DNA from: Pascua guehoae
Lineage: Eukaryota; Basidiomycota; Tremellomycetes; Trichosporonales; Trichosporonaceae
Assembly: GCA_001600415.1 (NCBI GenBank)
Contig: BCJX01000007.1
Span: 1,282,319 to 1,346,318 of the forward strand
DNA: 64,000 nucleotides
Direction of reading: 5' to 3'
In this document: positions 32,901-44,590 of the stretch, piece by piece
How positions within the stretch are numbered: position 1 is the first letter of the stretch
Layout of the letters: every line of letters starts with the position of its first letter
Notes under the pieces: generated by a model
What the model saw: only the letters and a program-made list of their open reading frames with translations
The model's database searches: none
What the model was told of the DNA's origin: nothing
Position numbers and translations under genes: made by a program

Positions 32901-33974
32901 CAGGTGGGCGGGCGCAATCATGCCGGGAAGGAGGGAGAGGAAGGCCAACAGCGCCGCGACGAGGTTTGCCTCGCGCTCACGCTCGCCCTCGGCGAGCTCG
33001 GCGGCCGCCCAGGCCAGGAATCCAGGCAGACCGCGGACCGCGTCATCGCGCGCAAACAACCGCGCGAGGACGAGCGCAGCATACCCGCCCTCCCTCCCCG
33101 GACGGTGCAGGAGGGGCAACGCCAGGAGCGTGACGCGCACAGCGAGGTCGGAGGTCGGCGCGGCAAACAGCCGCTCGTGCGTGGGCACATCGAGGTGCGT
33201 CACCGTCGTGCCTTCGCTCAGCGCCGAGAGGCTGAATGGGACTGTGAGCAGGAGCGCGAGCCACAGGAGCAGCACGGCGCGGAGCTCCCATGCGTCGTCG
33301 GACGCAATCGCCGGGTGGTGCAGTGTATCTGGCGCGCGCGAGCCCGACGCCGCGGGCGGAGACAGCAGGGTGATCAGGACATGCAAGTGTGGCAATGTGC
33401 TGGGAAAGTAGGGCACTACCGGGGCACGTCAGTATCCCCATATCGGACTCATGCACTACGCACCGACCGCCTTCCACCCGCGCACCTTGACGACCCAGTT
33501 GACGAGCCGCCCGATACGTGCCAGGCGCGCAGCGTTGGGAGGGGGGCCGCCCTCGGATAGACGTGCGAGCTGCGTGCCCAGAACATGCATGAGGGGAGGC
33601 ACAATGTCGTCGAGCGCAGGGTCGAGCAGCCCGGGCATCGGGAGGTAGTAGTCGAGCTGCCATCAGTTTCCATGCAGTCACTCCTCCACAGCTCGTAGTG
33701 ATCGTCCTCTAGCTTGAAGAGTACGCACAATATCTCCCATCTGAGTCACCAATGCCGTCTCGCCCTCGGCCTCGCCCGGGCCCGGCACACCTCCAACATC
33801 CACCGCAAGGAAACGCGCGAGCAGCGCCGCAAACTCGGCCCCATGCGCAAAGTGCGTGTACGTTGGGTCGGCGTCGTCTGGCGGCTCGGCTGCTGCCCCC
33901 GTCGCAGATACGGCCGGAGCGGGGAGTGTCGGGGCGGGGATTAACCCCGCTGTTGGGGCACACGGTGCGGACAT
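29984..33974 (-). CDS. TBCD: Tubulin-folding cofactor D (TBCD/Cin1/Alp1)
   Basis: Multi-exon gene; the first ATG (MSAPCAPTAG) is at 33974 and the stop is at 29984-29986. Exon 33466-33656 (LDYYLPMPGLLDPALDDIVP; RLVNWVVKVRGWKAVG) and the large exon from 33417 to about 31395 carry HEAT repeats. The family core is RWHGVCLAVAELARRGLL, WVVKALTFDLRRASHSIGSN, VRDAAAYVLWSLSRA and VFDREVGVRRAASAAFQEGV. The end (MTAEALYLALSDDDIDPDLE) matches the cofactor D C-terminus. The protein binds beta-tubulin and, with cofactors C and E, assembles alpha/beta dimers; it can also dissociate tubulin. The short intron at about 33657-33689 (33 nt, donor gtggag) is unusual, so the N-terminal join is tentative. Confidence 0.93.
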
Positions 33975-34407
33975 GGTACGGAATCGAGTTCTAGAGTTGT
34001 TGTTAGAGGTCGACAACAACATTTGTTGCTGACGCGTACATTCAATGGTCGCGACATTATCTCCTGAGACTCGATCACGTGATCATGCTGCCACACAAGC
34101 TATCGTCGCACCAGTTCGATTCGCTGCGAGTTGTCAGAAATCAGTTGACACCATGGGCATTATGACCCACTCGACTTGATGCGTGCATCCAGAAGGACAC
34201 CATTGGAGTGCTGAGCTGGTCCACCGTAATGCTGTAGCTGCCGCACCATGACGCTGAGTGCTCTTCACCATCGCATGGCCCGAGCCGTCCACCTCCCAGT
34301 TGATATCTCACATTTCGCTACATTTAAATACAGTCAGGCCCAGTGACCAACAGAATACCACTCGGACAGTACATACACACTACACCGTCATCTCATCTCT
34401 TCTAGCT
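33975..34407. other. TBCD promoter and downstream region; no gene seen
   Basis: A 433-nt gap between two minus-strand genes. It contains the TBCD 5' flank and a CACGTGATCATG-type segment at about 34076. No coding frame is supported. Confidence 0.4.
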
Positions 34408-36830
34408 CTAGTCCTCCTCCATCGCCTCGTCCCTCGGGCTGCACGTCTCCTGCGTCCCCTGCCTCTCTTGGGCCTTGGCCGTATCCCCTCCCGCGAGGCT
34501 GAGGAGTCCAAGACTCCCCAGACTTGGCGGTGCAGCACCGGGGGTAGATGCTGCCGAGACGACGGCATTGGCGCCCTGGCCAGCTGGGATGAATGCTGCC
34601 AGCGGACGGCTTGGGCCTGTGAGGCCGCCATTCCCAAGCGACGACGACAGCACCCCAGATGTGCTCCCTATGCTCAGTGCGGGGGAGGCTGCGCGCGACC
34701 GACTGCTCATCGGTCGTGTGTACGGGTGCGGCGGGTGGGGCTTGCGCGATTGCCCCAGGGTGAGATACCCGGGCGATCCCATAGCGAGCGACGACGTCAC
34801 TAATGGCACGTGCGACGGCGACGAGGGGATGGGGATCGCAGTCGGCTTTGATGGCGACAGAGATGCACTCTGGAATGGTGACGGCGATGAACCTCGTGGA
34901 CGCTTGTAGGGGTCGAACCGCTCTTCAGCCGTGGCTGTGAGTCAGCATGGAGCAACAGAGTGAGAGTGAATGAAGAAGAGGGTACGTCAGACACTGCCAA
35001 GCCGCACGCAGATGCTGTGATCATCCAGGCCATTGGCTTGCAATTGAGCCTGTGCTCAAGATGACACCTACCCTTTCGCTTCCCTGGGCGCGCTTGTGGC
35101 TCGCGGTACTGCATCATGCCGGGGCTGGCGGCTAGCGACATGGTGCTGGGACTCCCAGCGAGCTCAGTCATCTCGACGGTCGGACTTCCCAGCGGTGTCG
35201 CGGCACCTCCCATGGCGAGCGTACCAAATGCAGACGGGAGCTGGAGGCCCATCGGAGAAGGTGCAATGCGCGGCTTGCTCCATTGACCACCGGGGGTCCC
35301 GGTCCCAGAAGCGGTTGCAGTCCCAGAGGGCCCAGGCGTACCAGCAGCAGAGCCGCCGGCAGGGACGGCGTTTCCATTACTGGTGCTAGTGGTGTTCCCG
35401 TTACCGTTGCCGTTGCCGTTGCTGCCGCTCGCATTACCGCTGCTGCCACTGCCATTTCCACCCGACGGGGTGCCCACACCGCGTGCGCCGGGGCCGCCTG
35501 GTGTGCTCTTGCCCGAGTCTGAGCGCGGCCAGCTCCCTGTACTGGTGCGGTCGAGGTCCATGACGCTCGCAAAGGCCGAGTTGACTGCACCAGCCGCGCC
35601 ACTGAGGCTGGCACCCCCCTGTGGCCAGTCGGGTGCTTCGCCCATCATGTCGTCGTCCGAGTCGGTCTCGCTCGAGGGGGACATCCAGCGCGAGTGACGC
35701 GATAAACGGCGTGCCGCGAGATCGTCCTCGTCATCATCATCGCCCACCATCTCGGGGAAGCGGCCGCGCGTAAACCGAGTGTTTCGCCGCTGGCGGGGAG
35801 TAAGTGCCGATGGGTGTGAGGAGAGAAGGCGCTGTAGCCGCGCCTCGGAGCGCATTTCGTGCTCTAGTGGTGACGTCTCCGAGATGAGCGTCGCGAGCAG
35901 CGCACCTGGCAGTGGCCGTCCGTGGAACTGTCGTGGCGCGCCCGACTCTGCTGTGCTACCCATGCCGAGGCCGTCGGAGCTGCGGCGCTCAAGGGGTCCT
36001 GGGTTCCACTTTACAATGCCGCTCCTCCTGGAACCCTCACTCGCGCTCGCGCCCGCACCGGGACCAGTGCCAGAACCCTCATCAGTCTCCATCGCGGTCG
36101 GGCTCACACTCCCACTGCGCTGGTGGTGGACTGGTGACCCGCTGGTCGTGAGGCCCTCGATGGGAATGGGCGGTGCGGAGGCGACACGCGACGGAGTGGT
36201 GAGGGCTGCAAACGCGCTAACGCCCCAGCGTGGTAGTGGATGGGCGTGTGCCGAGGTTGCCGATGCGGATGGCTGACCAGGGTTGTTCGAGTTTATGAGG
36301 GAGGGTGAGAGGGCGTCGATGGGGCTGATGCTCTGAGGAGCATAAGAAGAAAAGCTCGACAGGCTCGTGTGTGTCTTTGGTGATATGCTGAGCGAGTTAG
36401 GGTTGCTACCGTGCTCGGTCTTTGGCGACAGGGAAAGCAGCGAGGGTCGTCGCGTCCGTCGTGTCGACACTGTCCCCGCAGAGGGTGGCGAGGCGTGCAC
36501 TGCGTGTACCGGCACCGCCGCGCCGGTTTGATGCTGCACAAAATGGTGCTCGCTACGCGACGACAGCCCGAATGCCCCTGTCGTCGCTGCAAACCGGACA
36601 CTGCCGGGCGTCACGGGCAGGCTGGGCTCGCTCTGTGTCGCCGTAAGCGCGGGCGGGCTCACTCCCACGCCGCCCCCTGTCGCTGCCGCCGCCGACGTCG
36701 CCGCGGTTCCTCCTGGAGTTACCCCACCACCCACGGCGCTCCCACTTGTGGCCCGGGCAAACGCCGAGCCCGGGCCGCCTAGCGCATGTTTGGGTGTCGA
36801 CGGGCGCTCCTCGGATGGGAACGCATGCAT
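34408..36830 (-). CDS. Large Ser/Pro/Gly-rich hypothetical protein
   Basis: Exons 35072-36830 and 34408-34934 join at phase 1 to give 761 residues. The protein is largely disordered, with many SP and TP sites (LSLSPKTEHG, LSISPKTHTS, ESRRSG-like and SVSPTAMETDEGS) that look like CDK/MAPK targets. A more ordered middle holds LPGALLATLISETSPLEHEM, RLQRLLSSHPSALTPRQRRN and TRFTRGRFPEMVGDDDDEDD. A Gly/Asn repeat (GNGNGNGN) lies near residue 470. The exon join creates KRKATAEERFDPYKRPRGSS, a compact basic motif that is the best candidate for a conserved element. I do not recognise the family. A nuclear, cell-cycle-regulated role would be a guess. It is divergent from GYP1 (577 bp between ATGs). 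Confidence 0.65.
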
Positions 36831-37407
36831 AGTGCGCGCGCCGCGCTACGGAGCACGATGCAAGGGGGAGCCGTGCTGGCGGGGGCTTGTGTGTGAGTGG
36901 TTGGCGGTGGAGGTGGAGGAAGGGACACCGGGGGGGGAGGGTTTGGTGCGGAGCCCAGCTGGCCAGGTGGGCGGCCCAGAACGGGAATTGGGGGCACCGT
37001 GTTGAGCTCGGTCTCGGCGGCAATCCTCGGCGTGTGGAGTCTAGTTTATTGTATTCCACAATCAAAGCAAAGGATACGTGGGTAGTTTGTGTCGGTGCTC
37101 AGGCCGTGTGCATGGACCGTAAACGAGCGAGGACGAGAATGGCGACGAGGACGAGGACCGGGTTCAATAGAATGGGGGGGGATGATGGGGTGGTGGGTGA
37201 ATGCAACACGGCCAGGGTCTACTACTACTGTATTACTTCTACTTGTTGCCCCAATTTCAACAAACTACTACTAACCTTCTTTTGCCCACACTCACTTTGC
37301 TCGTATCGACTTTGCTTCGTCGCGCTCGTCGCTGTCGCCGTCGCCGTCGCCCCGTCGCCCCGTCGCCCCGTCGCCAGCCTGCAGCCGCCTGCCCACCGCG
37401 TGTCGAC

Positions 37408-40004
37408 ATGCCGCCACCGACTGCTCCGCCCGCGCGCCCCCACTCTGCGCATCCGCACATGGCGCTGCCTGCTGCGCTGTTTCGGACGCAATCTGCCAGT
37501 CGCCTCGGGCGGGGTTCGTCGAGCGCGTCCCTGTCACTCTTGTCTACGCCCCCAACCAACAACGACTGGGAAGACGCTTGGGACTCGAGCTCGGACCACG
37601 GCGACGACGACGACGGACTGGACAGTCTCCGCAGTCTCCGTATACGACCAAACGCTGCGGCTTCGCCCGCCGCGGCAGTGATCGCCACCTCTCCACCTCC
37701 ACGCGCGGCCACGGCTCCAATCCCCATCCGCCCCGCGCCAAGCCAGGTCCGCCAAACCTCGCCCCCGGCCTCGGACTCGATCTCAACATCCTGGGTCAGC
37801 GCCAGCTTCCATCCCACCCCGCAGCGCAACACGCCTCCCTCGGCTCCCGCACATCGCGCCATGGCGTCGGCCTCGCCCCGCCGCCCATCCACTTCGTCCC
37901 TCTCCCAGTCCCACTCTGCCGCTGCACCCACAGGCACAAGCGCACGCCTCCCAGGCGGCGCTTGGGAGCTCGTCGACAGGGCAGACGCCGAACTCACCCC
38001 AGCTCCCGCCGTCGCTGGATCAGAGGCTCTACGCCCAGATGCAGAGGACATCTTGCGAGGTGAGTAGTGCCCGTTGTCCCCTTTTGCCAGTATGCCACGA
38101 TGCCGCCCACCAGTGACACGCTGGAACTTTGCTCGGCCTCCACTATCCGACACTTCCAAACAACACCAGCCCATCCCCGCCTGACACCGCAGACCCATTC
38201 CAGCTCCTCGCTGGCCTCGCACCCCCAACACCCGCGTCTGCACCAGCGTCGCCTGCACACGTTGGCCCTGGCTCGGGGCGTGCGTCCCCGGCAGGGGCGG
38301 GCGTCTCACGACAGCGTTCAGTCCGCACAGTACGGCGGAGGGAGCGCTTTGCCCGCGTACTTCGAGCCGAGGCCATTGACATTGGCGAGCTCAAGAGTCT
38401 CGCATGGTCTGGCGTCCCAGAAGAAGTGCGGCCGATTGTATGGCAGCTCCTCTTGGTGAGTGTCGTGCTGGCTAGTTTGGGCGTGTTGGCGTGCCGTTGT
38501 GTTTCAGACCAGCAGAATCGCAGCTAACCCCAGAACTACCTCCCCCTCCCTTGCCAGCCGCGCCTCACGACCCTCCAACGGAAGCGCAAAGAGTACGCGC
38601 AGCTCGTGGACCAATACTTTGGTCGCGGGCCGGCCGCGCTCGACCAGACTGTGAGTATGCGTACATTGCACCGTTCTTGTGTCAACAAATCGGTCTACTC
38701 TTGCTTGAGCTGAGTCGCTTCTCTGATGGGGTCGTCTCATAACACCCATCACTTGCTCCTTTTGGGCAATCTCCTCGTCCTGCCGCCCCGGCACCCGTCA
38801 CTCCTCTCGCTGACCGCAGATCTGGCACCAAATCGAGATTGACGTCCCGCGGACACGTCCCGGCGTCTACCTGTGGTCGTGCGAGGAGACGCAGCGCGCG
38901 CTCGAGCGCATCCTGTACGTGTGGGCCATCCGACACCCGGCCTCTGGCTATGTCCAGGGGATCAACGACCTCGCGACGCCCTTTTTCGAAGTCTTTCTCT
39001 CGGCCTACCTATCGGTCGATCCCGAGATCTTCGACATTACACACCTCCCCCCGACCGTGCTCGCGGCCGTCGAAGCCGACGCGTTCTGGTGCCTCACAAA
39101 GCTCTTAGACGGGATCCAGGACCACTACATTTCCCATCAGCCCGGCATCCAGCGCCTCGTCAAGCGCATGGGCGACCTCGTCAAGCGCATCGACGCACCC
39201 CTCGCAGCCCACTTTGACGACCAGGGCGTCGAGTACATGCAGTTTGCGTTCAGGTGGATGAACTGCCTCCTCATGCGCGAGATTAGCGTAAAGTGCACCA
39301 TCAGAATGTGGGATACGTATCTGGTGAGTCCGAGCACGAGCGTGGTGTGTTGGGCAGGCCAGCATGGCAATGCCAAGTTGGCACTGCCAGCTATGCTCCC
39401 ACCTGTGCTTGTTCGTCTCCACTAACAACGCAGTCTGAGGGCGCAGATGCCTTCTCACAGTTCCACCTCTACGTCTGTGTCTCGCTCCTCCGGAGCTTCT
39501 CGGACCGGTTGATGGAGATGGACTTCCAGGTGAGTCGAGACGGGGGACGGCGTGAAGAAGACCTAAGTGGCGGAGCCGCGCGACAGACGACTCTGGGCCT
39601 TTACTAGCGGAGAGGCTACGAGGGGGGCTACCAAAGTGGCTCCGAGAGGCTCTGGCAGAGGCCGTGAGAGAGCTGCGACAGCGGCTACAGCTGCGAGACT
39701 GCCGGAGATGGCCCAGGGATGAGGTGCCCAAGGACGAGCACTCATCATGACCCCCAACTTGGGCGTCACCCCTACCCTGCGCGCCCCATCAAGCCCCTAC
39801 GCGGCCCCCCAACCCTCTCCGTCACCCGCTGACACGCAGGAAATCATCATGTTCCTGCAACGCATCCCGACGCAGTCGTGGACAGACCACGAGATCGAGT
39901 TCCTCCTCGCGGACGCCTACGTCCTCAAGGCGACATGGCAAGGGGCGGAAAACCACCTCGCCAACCTGCCAAACGGGCACTCGTACGGCATGTTGGGCAA
40001 GTAA
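37408..40004 (+). CDS. GYP1: TBC-domain Rab GTPase-activating protein, Gyp1/TBC1D22 type
   Basis: Six exons (37408-38059, 38193-38455, 38534-38650, 38820-39323, 39434-39529, 39840-40004) give 598 residues. The first ~270 are Ser/Pro-rich and disordered. The TBC domain starts near residue 285 (LKSLAWSGVPEEVRPIVWQL). It has the arginine finger IEIDVPRTRPG (IxxDxxR) and the glutamine finger HPASGYVQGINDL (YxQG), then FRWMNCLLMREISVKCTIRM and WDTYL, ending TWQGAENHLANLPNGHSYGM. The finger spacing and the DQTIWHQIEID lead-in match Gyp1, a Golgi GAP for Ypt1. The C-terminus ends just after the domain, as in Gyp1. Confidence 0.92.
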
Positions 40005-40508
40005 GAAGTCCAGGAGGGACGCGGGCTGAGGGCCAGGGTAAAATGCTCGGGGGGGCAAAAAGTGCGGGGCAAGAGACGCAGGGGGGACTGCTCGTGTGCG
40101 CAAAGGGCAGGGGCAGGTTGGGTTGAAAGGTGTAGGGAACCATCGCATATAGACATAATTCAGCATCATTCCGCCATGAAACGCTTGTACTAGTCGACGG
40201 GCTGAGCCCACAGTTGGACGACAGTGTGTGACGCCAAGCTAGACGACTCGACGGACTCTGAAGGATTGACTTGTGCTGTGGATGTTCTCCCAACCCAGTT
40301 CTACTCGTGTACAGTCCATGGCAACTGGTTCTGCCATTCATCTATGACTAGAATAGCTACTACACTCGCACGAGAGTATACACGGCGGGGACGATAAAGC
40401 GCCCGCCGGTAACCTGTGCTCGCTTTTTTCTCGACTTCCTATGCTCCCCATCCTGCGGGTTTCTCTTCCTTTCCGCCCTCCGTCCTCGCTGCGGCCATGA
40501 CCACATGC

Positions 40509-42887
40509 CTAGTCCATGTCACGCTCGCGCCGCTCGCCCTCTTCGGGCGCCGCCATCTCGACCTCGCCGTCGCCGTGCGGTTGTGGCGTGCCGTTGCCAC
40601 TGCCGCTGCCGCTGCCGTTGGCCACCGTGTGCCAGACGGCCTGGATGGGCGACGAAATGTCGGGAATCTCCTTTGTGCCGCGGGCGAGAGCCTGGAGTCA
40701 GCGTTGGCTACAAGAACTGGGTGGTGGAGCTGGGGACCGTGGCGGTGCGCGCGTTGTACACATCTGCCATGCGAACAGCATCACGCGGCAACGCTAGGCA
40801 GCCCCGCCGATTCGCTTCTCGCTGCTTAGGGACACTCACACTCTCAGCCTTCTCCCTCGTGGGCCAGGTGACCAGCAGTCCACCGTCCTCGGCGCGCTCG
40901 ACGTTACCGCCCGTCGCCTCGTACCAGCTCTTAACGGACGACTGGCCCGCGTCAGTGCCGAGCGCCTCGCCCGACACGTGAACTGTCGTGGAGCGGTTGT
41001 CGAGGCGCATGGGTCCACGTCCGCGGAAGGCACCGCGACCACGGCCACGGCCACGCGGCGAGCCGCGTCCGTACGGCGAGTAGCGTGTCGCGGGGATGCC
41101 GAGCGTCGATGCCTGTTTTGTTAGTGGGTTACAAGCGCAAAAAAACACCCAGAACCCACCTTATCACGAAGGGCGGCGAGCTGGGCATTGAGACGCAAAA
41201 GCTCTGCCTGGTCCTGGCCTTCTGCCGTCTCCATGCCGTGCTTTGCGAGCTCGGCGTCGAGGCGCTCCTTGTCCATGTCGGTGTCAGGCTGCGCGGGCGG
41301 GGGCGGTGCAGGCTTGTCCACGTCCTTGAGCTCCTGGACAATCTCCTTGAGACGCGCGAGGATCTGCATCTTGTCCTCCTTTGACGCTGTCGCTGCACGC
41401 GCAAAGAGCACCTTTTGCTCGGCCGAGAGCGTCTCACGACGCTGCTGGCGGTCGCGGGTCTCGAGGTCGGCGAGTGTCTTCTTCAACCGCGTCTCGGGGC
41501 CCTCGAGCTTGGGGACCACGCCACCCTGGAAGGTAGACATGTCCTCGCCATTGTCAAGCTTCTTCATGTTGGCAATGAGTCCCGCGCTCGCCTCAAGTGC
41601 CTTTTGCCCCGCCTCGCCCTGGCCGGGGAGTGGGCGGTGCCACAAGACCTTGACCTTGCGCGAGCCAAACACGGCCTCGTCCGACTTCCACGCCTGGTAC
41701 GCCTCGTGGTTGGTGGCAAACGACACGAGCGCGCGGCGCGAGTAGCCCTCGAGCGCGACATTGGTCACGTCGCCAAACTGCCCAAAGTAGTCGCGCAGCT
41801 CGGGGATCGTGAGCTTGGCTGGGGGAATGTCCGTGATGAGGAGAGTCGACCCGTTCCGGTCCCGGGGCGGTTTGTTGTGGCCTTGGAACTCGGGCGACGG
41901 ACCTCCACCGCGGCCCGGGTGGCCATGGGGACCACCAGGACCAGGCGGACCTCCTGGGAAGAACGGCATCATGCCAGGTGGGCCTGGCATAAAGTTGGGG
42001 TCGAACGGCATGCCAGGCATGCCTGGCATACCTGGTGGTGGGCCACCGTGGGGGCCATGTGGGCCGCCAGGTCCGCCAGGTCCTGGAGGACCTCCACGAC
42101 CGCCGCGCATACCACCCCGACCCCGTCCACGAGGACCTGGTGCTCCGCCACGACCACCGGGGGGGACCATGCCCATCTGGTGCATCTGCTGGAACATCAT
42201 CTCGGGTGTCGGGATGATGACGTCGTCCGAGTGCTCAAACTTGCAGTTGGCGCCGCGCATGCAATAGCCGCGCTCTGAAGTGTCAGCTAGAGCGAAGACG
42301 ACGAAGACCCAGCTCACCGTGATAATCCCGGCACTGCTGCCGCCGGGGAGGCGCAGAGCCGTCGGCCATTTCGACGTCGCGCCCATCGCGTTCGCCCGGC
42401 TCGCGGTGGCTGTCTGATCGGCGCGGCGAGGAAGGCCCAGGTTCCAATGGAACTGGACGCGGGGGCAGCGGAGCATGCGCATGCGCTACTGGTACTGGCG
42501 CGGTGGTGGCGGCGGGGCCGGATGGAGGCACTGGCGCCGAGGGGAGGTACGACTTTGTCCTCAACACTTCAAAACAGAGATCGACAAAGGGTCGTGACTG
42601 CGCGTCCAGAAACTCGTTCAACTCGTTGACCATGTACTGCCGTGTCAGCTAGGTCACCAGCCCATGCGTCTAGCTCACATCCTTCCACTGAGGCTCGGTC
42701 ATGCTCGACTCGTGCTTTAAGAGCGCAATGATGTAGTCTGCCAACACTTCGGGGTCGGCATCGCACCTGTGGTCGGGTTAGTGGATGCGCCTGTCACTGG
42801 CGAAAAGGAATGGACGTACATTGGCTCGAGGGTGGTGACGAGCCATCGTTTAAAGTCTGGCGACTCGCATGCTTCGTTATATAGCAT
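40509..42887 (-). CDS. RBM26/27-like RNA-binding protein (PWI-like, CCCH zinc finger, RRM)
   Basis: At least six exons are visible. The start is MLYNEACESPDFKRWLVTTL at 42887 and the stop at 40509-40511. Domain order: a PWI-like N-terminal helical domain (DADPEVLADYIIALLKHESS; MVNELNEFLDAQSRPFVDLC); a C-x7-C-x5-C-x3-H zinc finger (CRDYHERGYCMRGANCKFEH) assembled across an intron; a Gly/Pro/Met repeat region; an RRM (STLLITDIPPAKLTIPELRD ... RALVSFATNHEAYQAW); a coiled coil (ETRLKKTLADLETRDRQQRR); and an RGRGRGRGAFRGRG box near the end. This is the layout of human RBM26/27 and fission yeast Rmn1, linked to nuclear RNA decay adaptors. The family call is strong; the role here is by homology. Confidence 0.88.
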
Positions 42888-43460
42888 GGTTGCGGGTATG
42901 AGGATGGGGTAGCGTCGAGCGACGGTTGTCGGTGACGGCTGTAGTGATCAAAGTAGTAGGGGTGGTGGATGAGGAGGGATGAGGGAGATGGGTAGACTAT
43001 TCGGCGCCGCCAAATACCATCCATCCATCTCTCACTCCGTCTTTTGAAACTGTTCGAGCGGGACCAAATTCAACATTTCTCGAGGCACAGCATTTTTCTG
43101 CGTTGCAGTCCATTCTTCCTCTTCCCTGCCCATCACAACGAGACCCAAGAACATGCACTTGCAGCGCGTCCCAGGAGTGTTACACGTCTTGCAGCTGTCA
43201 CTTGCACTGCTTTGTCATGCTCTTTTTCAACTCTTTTCTCGAGCGGCAAAGTCACAAGCTGCCCAGTGGCCAGTGGCGAATCGATCGGCGCCACAACCAC
43301 GTGGCCTACCCTATCCAACCCCCTCGAACCCCGGAACCAAAATGTCACTCTACTCTCTCTTTGCCATCTCCGACCGCCTCCTCGAACTCGACCCCAGCCC
43401 TCTACCGCTCCTCACGACCAACCTCTACCCAACACCGAACACCACCCGCGCAAAGGAACA

Positions 43461-44176
43461 ATGGGAGCATCGTCCTGGGTTATCCGCGACGTCGCCAAGC
43501 GCGCCGCCGCCGCCGACACCGAGGTCCAGCGCCGCGCCTACCTGTACGTGGCGCGCAACACGACGCTGCCCGCCCAGGTCCGGCATCGGGCGCAGCTCGC
43601 GCTCAACACGCTCAACGGCGGACACGGGATGGCGGTCATCAAGAACCGCTGTGTGCAGACGTCGAGGGGACGTGGTGAGTTTTGGTCGCGGCTGTGGTTT
43701 GGGCGTTTGGGGGTTGGCGGTTGGCAGTTGCAAGGGTAGTGGTTCTTGGCGGGCAGGAGGAGCAAGGCAGGAGTGGTAAAGAGCGCTTGTACATGGCCTG
43801 GACTGGGATGATGATGTGGAGAATCTGTGGAAAATGGTATCCTGAGGAGATGTTGGACAGAGAAGGTGTGCCAACGCACGAGAGGCACGAGAGGCGAAGG
43901 AAAATGAGAAGAGAATGACCGGACGAAGAGACGAGGAGTACCCGAGGTAGCAATACGAGGACACCCAAGAGCAGATGCGCCAGACGTCGAGACGTCGAGA
44001 GCTAGCACCTACCCTACGAACTACGTGCTGACATCCAGGTGTCCTCGCCCGCTACGGCCTGTGCCGCGTACGTATCGGGTTCGGCTCGTGCTTGGGACGT
44101 GCTAACCCGACAGTTCCAGTTCCGGCAGGAGGCACTCGCCGGCAGGCTCCCCGGTGTGCACAAGGCGTCGTGGTGA
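43461..44176 (+). CDS. MRP2: Mitochondrial small-subunit ribosomal protein uS14m (Mrp2)
   Basis: Three exons (43461-43674, 44039-44067, 44114-44176) give 101 residues. MGASSWVIRDVAKRAAAADT is followed by RAYLYVARNTTLPAQVRHRA and QLALNTLNGGHGMAVIKNRC. Exons 2-3 give GRGVLARYGLCRFQFRQEAL and GRLPGVHKASW, the conserved C-terminus of uS14. The Zn-binding cysteines of some bacterial S14 are absent, as in mitochondrial forms. An in-frame-looking ATG at 43342 would add an N-terminal leader only in another frame, so 43461 is preferred. The first intron is 364 nt, long for this region. The gene is divergent from the RBM26-like gene (573 bp between ATGs). Confidence 0.93.
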
Positions 44177-44590
44177 GCGCCATTGCGACCGAAACGAGTC
44201 GCGCCTACGTGGTTCGACATGGGCGCGATGGATGGCTGGCGGCCCGACGAGGCCCTACACCGACGGTACCACGGCTCTCCTTGCACGTCTTGTGCCAGGA
44301 CGGGCACACTCTCCACTCTAGAACTGTATTGCATGCAGATATACCCTCTCACAAGAGGCGCTTTCAGAGCGCGCTATTTCTTACCGTGATCACTTGGTAT
44401 TGGCCACATCGTCGTGCGAGCTGTATATCCCCGTCTCGCCTGCCCGGCTCAAATGCCCCCCCCCCCTCCCCCCACCCACATTCCTCTCTATTTTGGATTG
44501 CTGTTCTGCATGCACGCTACTAGCTTCATTGCTACAAGTCGTCGCTTCCTCTTCCCATCGCCGCACACCAATTGTGTGTCGCCCCTATTC

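Noticed and set aside
32325..33560. 411-codon plus-strand open frame
   Set aside because: Antisense shadow of the TBCD HEAT-repeat exon, caused by high GC and few stops.
43342..43460. Upstream ATG extending the uS14m gene
   Set aside because: It is in a different frame from the ribosomal protein and no splice join restores it convincingly.
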